Part shown: positions 7,605 through 13,546 of the stretch, in pieces
Numbering within the stretch: the stretch's first letter is position 1
Layout: each line of letters opens with the position of its first letter
Assembly (NCBI GenBank): GCA_002428905.1
Contig: DIYD01000183.1
Span: forward strand, 1-15,759
Source of the DNA: Bacteroidetes bacterium UBA6063
Lineage (GTDB): Bacteria; Bacteroidota; Bacteroidia; NS11-12g; UBA9320
DNA length: 15,759 bases
Reading direction: 5' to 3'
Notes under the pieces: model-generated
The model's database searches: none
Seen by the model: the letters and a program-made list of their open reading frames with translations, nothing else
Told to the model about the DNA's origin: nothing
Position numbers and translations under genes: made by a program

Positions 7605-9062
7605 ATGAAAACACAACTTACAGTTTTCTTATTAATTTTCTCTACGATCATAAAGGCCCAAATCGCTACGGTGGAATTCGGAGAACGAGCAAAGAAAGCC
7701 CTTGTACGTCCAGAGTTTAATATTAGCAATGGAATCCGGGTTTTAGCCAAAGGTGAAGCCCACATTATAGCTATCAATGCGTCCGATGAACTAATTAAGT
7801 TCAACACCACAACTCTCAAAGAAGAGGAACGCATCGAGGTGCAAGATCTTTTTCCCAAACAGCGAAAGGTAAGGTACGTATTACTAATTGCCGATCGCTA
7901 TGACGAGAGAACACGAATCGTGGTTCGCAAGGAATACATTAAGAAACACCGGGGTGGCATCTCGAAAGATGAGTATCTAAAGATAGAATACCTTTACCTC
8001 GAACTGAACTCAGAATTAGCCGAGGTTTCCAATTCTCGTAGATTATTATTTGGAGACATCAACAAACCAAAATCAGGGCACTGGCCTTCAATTGAATTAG
8101 AGCAAAAGCATTATTCAGATGGAGACATTGGGTATAGTATTCGCTGGCGTAGAGATGGAGTGACACAAGTTTACACGAAATCTATAATGGGTTCAAGTAG
8201 TACCACAAAAGTGGAGCGAAAATTCTATTCAGCCGATTCTGAGTTTGAAGATTTAGTTGAAGAAGACAATAATAGATTTGTAAAGTTTAGTCCTGGTAGA
8301 ATCGCATTTAAAAGAGAAGATGGCAAACAGGAATTGTTTATGCTTACCGGTAGAAATGGCGTGCTGATGGGTTATCGATTTTTGGTTCATTCCAAAGACT
8401 CTGCTGAACCCATTGCTAAAGCTGGGGCAATTGAGAATGAAGAAACCAAAAAGTTTAGTGAGCACATGAGATCAGATGGTCGTGGTCAGATTCTGGGTAT
8501 GGGTAAATATGAAACATCAAGTCCTAACAGTTATTACCTCATCTATGCTTATCATGAATATCATACAAGTAGCCAGGACCGCTTTGTAAGGGTAAATGAC
8601 ACACGTGAATTGGTCCACGAAAACTATCATAATGATCGGATTTATAGACTATTGGTCCTTTACGTTTCAAACCACAATGTACAATGGGAAAAGGTCTTGA
8701 ATGTTAGAACCGGTAGAAAGAAAAACTTTTATGGTGTCTATGACTCAGAAAAAGCGGTAGAAGGTGTACTGCCCGACGTTTGGGTTGGGAATGACGACGA
8801 GCTGTACATTCTTGCACAGCATCAACCGGTCAGAAAAAAAGAAGAAAAGATGTTTGATGTGCACAATTTAGAGTTAGTTCAACTCAGCTCTAAAGGCTCT
8901 ATTGAAAGACAGATCCTCATAGATTCAAAAAAAAGCAACAACATTTCCCCAAGCGTCTTATATAATCCTTCAATAATCCAGGACCCAACTGTACGGTACT
9001 ACCCCATGGAAGTTTATAACAAACAGGTGGACTGCCTGAGCAAGCTTGTTTTGATTGAATAA
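7605..9062 (+). CDS. Exported protein of unknown family
   Basis: A 485-residue protein with a clear Sec signal, MKTQLTVFLLIFSTIIKAQ, cleaved probably after KAQ. In-frame upstream starts exist (TTG at 7548, ATG at 7560) but add a basic tail before the signal, so ATG at 7605 is chosen. The mature part is rich in charged residues and alternating beta-like segments (VRYVLLIADRYDERTRIVV, YYLIYAYHEYHT, DELYILAQHQP), suggesting a beta-rich, possibly propeller-like fold. I recognise no catalytic motif, no lipobox, no membrane helix and no T9SS sorting domain, so it probably stays in the periplasm or is attached to other envelope components. Its position, divergent from a sensor kinase with a periplasmic propeller, makes it a candidate partner or target of that system; this is inference. 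Apart from the signal peptide, I cannot assign a function. Confidence 0.85.
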   Translation: MKTQLTVFLLIFSTIIKAQIATVEFGERAKKALVRPEFNISNGIRVLAKGEAHIIAINASDELIKFNTTTLKEEERIEVQDLFPKQRKVRYVLLIADRYDERTRIVVRKEYIKKHRGGISKDEYLKIEYLYLELNSELAEVSNSRRLLFGDINKPKSGHWPSIELEQKHYSDGDIGYSIRWRRDGVTQVYTKSIMGSSSTTKVERKFYSADSEFEDLVEEDNNRFVKFSPGRIAFKREDGKQELFMLTGRNGVLMGYRFLVHSKDSAEPIAKAGAIENEETKKFSEHMRSDGRGQILGMGKYETSSPNSYYLIYAYHEYHTSSQDRFVRVNDTRELVHENYHNDRIYRLLVLYVSNHNVQWEKVLNVRTGRKKNFYGVYDSEKAVEGVLPDVWVGNDDELYILAQHQPVRKKEEKMFDVHNLELVQLSSKGSIERQILIDSKKSNNISPSVLYNPSIIQDPTVRYYPMEVYNKQVDCLSKLVLIE

Positions 9063-9285
9063 TTACCAAACAGCTAAGCTATGTCAACTTGAAAAGGTTG
9101 GTAGCAGAACAGCAGAAATCCGGTGATTATGAGGTTTAAATGGTAATTAAACTCAAACTTGTACTCGCTCACACAAATTATAAACCAACTCAGAGATTCC
9201 TAACATGTGTTGTTTGGAAGATGACAATTCCTCACCGTATCTTAACTCAACAATACAAGCTAAGAAAACCGTCAAGATCCTATAA

Positions 9286-10644
9286 ATGAATTTCGGAGAT
9301 AAAACTTATCTATTCCAAACCTATTCTCGAACTCAAGACTTCAAAGTGTTTAAGTGGTCTATAGTCAACCTCAGACCTTATAAATGCTATGGTATTATGA
9401 TCTTTGCCTGTTCTTTCCTAATGTTCATTAATCCCTGTTATTCCCAAACAGGCCCGGGAGGCGTTGGTAATACAACAGGAAACTCTTCCCTGAAGTTATG
9501 GCTAAGAGCAGATAAAGGACTTGGACTCCTGCCCAATGGGAAACTAGTGAAAACCTGGGATGATCAGTCTGGGAACGGGAATCATGTTTCAGCCCCAAGT
9601 GGTAGACGACCAACGTTAATGGTTGATGTACAAAATGGCAAACCTGGAGTTGAATTTAGTGGGGGTCAATATCTTCAAAATTTTTCCAGTTCCGGACTTT
9701 CAAATACTAGCCTTACCTTATTCGTTGTTCGAAAGAATGTGATTTTCGGGACGGACATAGCCATAGCAGCTGACGGTTCGGGTTGGCTCAACGAGTTTCT
9801 CGTACTTCGGAATGAGATTTATTTACATAACTCATCCGGGAACTTTCTGTACAAAGGACATCAATGTATCGAGTCTGTTGATCCTTCGGAAGCATCCATC
9901 CTGAGTGCTCGATTCGAAGGCTCCAGAGAACACCTGGAGCTATTCAACAATGGTTTGAAGAGTAACTTCCCTATAGAAAAAGCGGGAACAACCTGGAAAT
10001 TTACAGAAGTCGATCGTATGATTACCATAGGTCAACGAAACGAGTTTGTTTCGTCAGAGTACCTGGTAGGAACTCTGTTAGAAATCATCGTTTACAATGA
10101 GTTACTTTCTGATTCAGAACACGAAGCAGTTCTAAAGTATCTGTGTGGGAAATACAATATCAATAATTCAAATTGTGGAAATCTAACTGAATGCTGCCTG
10201 CCAGATACCACTACTCAGATTCTTGCACCATGTGATAGTTTAATTGCGCTCGAAGGATACAATTGGGCAACCAACGAACCACATTACGAAAGTTACGTAT
10301 CATCCAAGGGGTGTGATAGCATAGTTTCCTTCGAAATTGACAAAGACTTCACCAATGGCGCCCATCTTGACTTTGTTCCAAACATTATCACGCCAAACAA
10401 CGACGGCTTAAATGAGTACTTTCCAATGGAACATATACCAAAGGGCATTGGTTTTCATCTCTCCATTTACAATCGGTGGGGTGAAAAACTGTATGATTCA
10501 AATGAAAATAACGCCTTGACTGGTTGGCGTGGGAATCATAAAGGCCGGCCTGTTCCCGATGGTGTATATTTTTATATTCTCAGGTACAGAGAATGCGATG
10601 GTGAAGATATAAATCAAAGCGGTGCCGTGCATTTAATACGATAG
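9286..10644 (+). CDS. LamG-like surface protein with CHU_C / T9SS type B C-terminal domain
   Basis: A 452-residue surface or secreted protein. After a hydrophobic export signal (about 37-53, IMIFACSFLMFINPCYSQ) come residues 66-290 with the concanavalin/LamG-like pattern seen in many Bacteroidota cargo proteins: SLKLWLRADKGLG, TWDDQSGNGNH, GVEFSGGQYL and an ending VGTLLEIIVYNELLSDSE. A Cys-containing linker (about 299-350, CDSLI and GCDSIV) precedes the CHU_C/gliding-motility-associated domain (362-452): FVPNIITPNNDGLNEYF, IYNRWGEKLYDS, GWRGNHKGRPVPDGVYFY. Type B domains target proteins through T9SS and keep them at the cell surface. The signal is preceded by an unusually long n-region of about 36 residues; ATG at 9397 would remove it but leaves no basic residue, so the longer start is kept. 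Likely role: adhesion or glycan binding. It has about 220 bp of upstream DNA and is probably transcribed on its own. Confidence 0.88.
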   Translation: MNFGDKTYLFQTYSRTQDFKVFKWSIVNLRPYKCYGIMIFACSFLMFINPCYSQTGPGGVGNTTGNSSLKLWLRADKGLGLLPNGKLVKTWDDQSGNGNHVSAPSGRRPTLMVDVQNGKPGVEFSGGQYLQNFSSSGLSNTSLTLFVVRKNVIFGTDIAIAADGSGWLNEFLVLRNEIYLHNSSGNFLYKGHQCIESVDPSEASILSARFEGSREHLELFNNGLKSNFPIEKAGTTWKFTEVDRMITIGQRNEFVSSEYLVGTLLEIIVYNELLSDSEHEAVLKYLCGKYNINNSNCGNLTECCLPDTTTQILAPCDSLIALEGYNWATNEPHYESYVSSKGCDSIVSFEIDKDFTNGAHLDFVPNIITPNNDGLNEYFPMEHIPKGIGFHLSIYNRWGEKLYDSNENNALTGWRGNHKGRPVPDGVYFYILRYRECDGEDINQSGAVHLIR

Positions 10645-10903
10645 TTTCCCCTTCCGTGGTGTTTCTTCGATTGAACCCGGGTGTATTCCGTCAATAGCCT
10701 CAAGGTTCTTTATCCCAGACATGTGTATAATCAGTTCGTGTAGGTTGTAAAGCTTGTCACTTTTTTGACGCAACTATCACAAATCCGGGTCTATAACGAA
10801 ATGTTATCCTATATTGTGGTGAAATGTGATCAGCAATGATCCTCATAATCGGATAACTCTTGCCATATCACGCTAAAATCAGAACAACCAAAACAATGTC
10901 ATT
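10645..10903. other. Intergenic stretch of about 260 bp
   Basis: There is no coding frame of note. A short stem ATAAC/GTTAT (10793-10807, five-base loop) and a repeated TGATC (near 10830-10843) are the only structures I notice, both weak. It presumably carries the promoter of the propeller-repeat gene, but no consensus promoter is clear. Confidence 0.4.
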
Positions 10904-12607
10904 ATGAATTACCCGTTCATCTGTACTCGAAATAAATTGGTGGTCATGATCTTAATTATCCTGCTAATTAACACGCAATTAAGCGCACAACATGTTAGCT
11001 TTGGTTGGGCAAACTCGACCGGAGGCCTGGGAGAAGACGAGAGTGTTTCGATAGCAGTTGACCATTTGAATAATACATGTGTAGTGGGTACTTATTGGGG
11101 CACCGTGGACTTTGATCCTGGTGCAGGTGAACTAAACCTATCAACCAGTGGAAGTTTCGACGTCTTTATTCAAAAGTTTAATAAAGAAGGTACCCTTTTA
11201 TGGGCAAAGTCCCTGGGAGGACGGGAATCGGAAGAAGTGACCGGCATCTGCACGGACGCAAACGGAGATATATGCATTATCGGATATTTTGAAGACGTTG
11301 CGGACTTCGACCCAGGTCCTAAACAATTCGATTTGGAGTCCAGCGGCAGTAAGGATGCTTTTGTAGTGAAGCTAAATTCAGATGGAGACTTTCTGTGGGC
11401 CAAGGCGTTAGGAGGCGATGGTTTTGATCTTGGAATCAACATTGCAGCTAGTCAATCGAATCATGTTTACCTCACAGGGATCTTCAAAGAATCTGCAGAT
11501 CTAGACCCTGGAAATGGCACAGACGAATACATCAGCAAAGGAGGGTATGACATTTTTATAGAAAAGCTTGACCCAGAAGGCAACCTGGTATGGGCAAGAG
11601 TAATTGGCAGCTCCAGAGATGACTATGCAGCGGATATATCAACAGATGGTTTGGGGAATTGCTTTCTAGCCGGAATCTACAGGGATACAATAGACCTTGA
11701 TCCTGGCTCGGGGGAGCGAATTGAGAAGACGAAAGGTATGTTTATTGAGAAACTCGACAGCAATGGCCAATTTGTATGGGTTAAAACCGTAAAGAATGCA
11801 GGCAACAACATTACGCCACAAGCTTTGGATATTAACTCAAACGGGGACATTGTTGTTGCTGGTGAATTTAGTAGTGTGGTTGACTTTAACCCTGGAGGTG
11901 GCAATCTTTATATTGAATCCACAGGGAGAGATGATGCTTACATTTTAAAGTTAGACTCCGAGGGACATGTAATTTGGGCAAAGTCATTTGGAGGAGACCA
12001 AATGGAAAGGCTTAAGGGGCTAGCACTTGACGACATGGATAACATCTATGTTGTTGGTCACTACAATCTCATTATAGATTGGAACGCGGATAGTATTACT
12101 GCCGTTGGTGCGGAGGATATCTTTATTGCCGCTCTAAATTCCAGTGGTGACCATCTTTGGGGCAGATCGATTGGAGGATCTGAGCACGACTATGCAGGGT
12201 CTATTGAAGTCAACACAGCAGGAGATATTATGGTTTCAGGTAGTTATTCCGCTACGAGTGATTTTAATCCATTCAATGAGCAATTCAATTTAAGTTCTTC
12301 CGGCAGATTAGATGCTTTTCTGGTTCAACTATCAAGTTGGCCGCTCAAGGTCGACTTCCCTGAGGCCAGGAACTCGATATTGATTGCTCCAAACCCAACC
12401 AACGCCATCGTAACAATTAAATCCAACGATCGGCCAATCGAATTCATATATGTCAAAGACGTTCAAGGCCGAGAAGTCTATCATCGCGAGTTCAACACTT
12501 CAAAAAAGAACCACCAAATTAACCTTGTCAACGCTCGAAATGGTGTTTATTCTGTTCAAATTGGTATAGAAGGAGAGTTAAGGAACTACCTGCTCATGAA
12601 AAACTAG
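10904..12607 (+). CDS. Seven-repeat SBBP-like beta-propeller protein with T9SS type A sorting domain
   Basis: A 567-residue secreted protein. The signal peptide covers about residues 1-29 (basic RNK, then VVMILIILLINTQLSAQ). Residues about 35-479 hold seven repeats of 61-66 residues, each with a W-A-K/R-x-x-G-G start (W35, W100, W165, W230, W292, W358, W419), a central GD-[IV]-x-[IV]-x-G strand, a D-[FL]-[DN]-PG loop and a D-[AI]-F-[IV]-x-K-L end. This matches the SBBP-type repeats known in Bacteroidota surface proteins, which are thought to form beta-propellers. A final partial strand ending in W479 could close the ring with the first. The acidic DPG loops could bind calcium. The C-terminal sorting domain is about 491-567 (LIAPNPTNAIVTI, YVKDVQGREVY, NGVYSVQIG), typical of T9SS type A cargo. 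Likely an adhesion or binding scaffold; no catalytic residues recognised. A hairpin follows 14 bp after the stop. Confidence 0.92.
   Translation: MNYPFICTRNKLVVMILIILLINTQLSAQHVSFGWANSTGGLGEDESVSIAVDHLNNTCVVGTYWGTVDFDPGAGELNLSTSGSFDVFIQKFNKEGTLLWAKSLGGRESEEVTGICTDANGDICIIGYFEDVADFDPGPKQFDLESSGSKDAFVVKLNSDGDFLWAKALGGDGFDLGINIAASQSNHVYLTGIFKESADLDPGNGTDEYISKGGYDIFIEKLDPEGNLVWARVIGSSRDDYAADISTDGLGNCFLAGIYRDTIDLDPGSGERIEKTKGMFIEKLDSNGQFVWVKTVKNAGNNITPQALDINSNGDIVVAGEFSSVVDFNPGGGNLYIESTGRDDAYILKLDSEGHVIWAKSFGGDQMERLKGLALDDMDNIYVVGHYNLIIDWNADSITAVGAEDIFIAALNSSGDHLWGRSIGGSEHDYAGSIEVNTAGDIMVSGSYSATSDFNPFNEQFNLSSSGRLDAFLVQLSSWPLKVDFPEARNSILIAPNPTNAIVTIKSNDRPIEFIYVKDVQGREVYHREFNTSKKNHQINLVNARNGVYSVQIGIEGELRNYLLMKN
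11006..12340 (+). repeat. Seven tandem coding repeats of about 195 bp
   Basis: This is the DNA behind the propeller repeats. Successive units begin at the TGG codon of the WAK motif at 11006, 11201, 11396, 11591, 11777, 11975 and 12158. The first three steps are exactly 195 bp, later ones 183-198 bp. The units share the protein pattern but have diverged strongly in bases, so this is an old duplication, not a fresh slippage-prone array. Confidence 0.85.
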
Positions 12608-12621
12608 AAAAAGACAAGTGA

Positions 12622-12636
12622 GCTAATAACATTAGC
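12622..12636 (+). terminator. Candidate terminator hairpin after the propeller gene
   Basis: GCTAAT at 12622-12627 pairs perfectly with ATTAGC at 12631-12636 around a three-base loop, 14 bp after the stop at 12607. The following DNA has TTTAATTTT but only about 10 bases later, so the U-tract is displaced. It is a weak or processed 3' end rather than a textbook terminator. Confidence 0.4.
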
Positions 12637-12770
12637 GAGGTAGCATTTAATTTTCCAGGGTTCGTAGTTTGACCTAATAATTCATAGCTACTGGTCTCCC
12701 ACTTCACAATAAAACGGGTGGTGGACAGGCGTATTGAACCTAAACCGACCCTTGGTAGAGGTTGCAATTT

Positions 12771-12806
12771 GGTTCGGCTTGAAGAGATTTATCTCCTGCC
12801 GAAACC
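12771..12806. repeat. Two-tier hairpin-forming element GGTTCGGC...GCCGAAACC
   Basis: The outer stem GGTTCGGC (12771-12778) pairs with GCCGAA-A-CC (12798-12806) with one bulged A. Inside, GAGA (12784-12787) pairs with TCTC (12792-12795) around TTTA. This nesting makes a stable stem-internal loop-stem structure. There is no T-run, so it is not an intrinsic terminator. It may be a structured RNA element or a DNA operator about 230 bp before the ECF sigma start. Confidence 0.4.
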
Positions 12807-12910
12807 GATCTCTTGAACGTCACTAATCTAAGGCTGCAATATTTTCTCTCTCCAACAGACGTCAGTAAATAAACAAAGTAAGAATAATACGTTCATCTGA
12901 AATCCCATAT

Positions 12911-12945
12911 ACTAAACCATCTGCGTTCGCAGTAATTGATTTAGT
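12911..12945. repeat. Nested palindrome upstream of the ECF sigma gene
   Basis: The core CTGCG-TT-CGCAG (12921-12932) is a perfect dyad, flanked by ACTAAA (12911-12916) and its complement TTTAGT (12940-12945). It lies 90-125 bp before the sigma gene's ATG, where a promoter-proximal operator would be expected. The paired arms favour a binding site for a dimeric protein. Confidence 0.42.
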
Positions 12946-13036
12946 TGGTCTTTAGATCGCTTGTTTCTTTAGCGGACTCAGCGTTCTTCATTCGCTATGT
13001 GAAACTTTATTGCACTATTGCGCCACTTATTATGTG

Positions 13037-13537
13037 ATGAACAGTAATCGGAACAAATTTGAAAAGCTATACAAGGAGGTTCACTCTGATTTATCGAGAT
13101 ACTGCATGAGTTTGGAACGTAATCCAGATCAGGCAAGGGATCTAATGGGTGATGTAATCCTGCGGGCTTATGAACGATTTGACAAACTTAACGACCATAC
13201 AAAGTTTAAGTCGTTCTTGTTTTCCATCGCTGTGAATGTTCGACGGGAATTGTACCGTAAGAAGTTAAACAATGAGAAATATTTGGAATCAATTTCTGAG
13301 CAAAACACCACACCAATTTATGGAGAAGACACCAGGGTATATGAGGTGATTCATAACCTTTCCAAAGAACAGGCCGAGGTATTTATACTATTTGAAATGT
13401 CAGACATATCGCTCAAGGACATTTCCATCATGACCAATACAAATATTTCAACGGTAAAAACACGCCTAAGTCGAGCACGAAACAACTTACGTAAAATGTT
13501 GACCCAAGAGTTTAAAAAACACATCACAACTTTTTGA
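13037..13537 (+). CDS. ECF-type RNA polymerase sigma-70 factor
   Basis: A 166-residue extracytoplasmic-function sigma factor that directs RNA polymerase to a small regulon. Region 2 covers about residues 5-75 (FEKLYKEVHSDLSRYC, DQARDLMGDVILRAYERF, FKSFLFSIAVNVRRELYRKK). Region 4 covers about 103-155 (VIHNLSKEQAEVFILFEM, then the helix-turn-helix ISLKDISIMTNTNISTVK followed by TRLSRARNNLRKML). Length and the absence of region 3 are typical of ECF factors. An in-frame TTG at 13010 would add nine residues (including Cys and aromatic residues) with no family support, so ATG at 13037 is chosen. The next gene starts 9 bp after the stop, so the two form an operon, and that neighbour is expected to control this sigma factor. 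Two palindromes upstream may regulate the operon. Confidence 0.95.
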   Translation: MNSNRNKFEKLYKEVHSDLSRYCMSLERNPDQARDLMGDVILRAYERFDKLNDHTKFKSFLFSIAVNVRRELYRKKLNNEKYLESISEQNTTPIYGEDTRVYEVIHNLSKEQAEVFILFEMSDISLKDISIMTNTNISTVKTRLSRARNNLRKMLTQEFKKHITTF

Positions 13538-13546
13538 CATGCGCTT

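Larger units (their letters stand above)
12637..13036. other. Structured 400-bp gap upstream of the ECF sigma operon
   Basis: No open frame looks coding here. The stretch holds two composite inverted repeats (12771-12806 and 12911-12945) and must carry the promoter of the sigma operon. I find no perfect Bacteroidota promoter: the GTAGTTTG piece near 12664 has one base too few between TA and TTTG. Given that many ECF operons autoregulate, a non-standard promoter read by the ECF factor itself is plausible. Confidence 0.5.

Noticed and set aside
7544..7858. Antisense open frame of 104 codons with a hydrophobic end
   Set aside because: It overlaps the signal peptide and start of the exported protein on the opposite strand; the hydrophobic end is a reflection of that DNA.
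9085..9105. CAACTTGAAAAGGTTG hairpin after the exported protein as a terminator
   Set aside because: The stem is six pairs with one G-U wobble and no T-run follows; too weak to call.
10830..10843. TGATC repeat in the gap before the propeller gene
   Set aside because: It is a five-base repeat of a self-complementary word and is expected by chance.
11006..12340. Regularly spaced repeats considered as a CRISPR array or satellite
   Set aside because: The period is about 195 bp, the units are in frame and conserved only as protein; they are coding propeller repeats.
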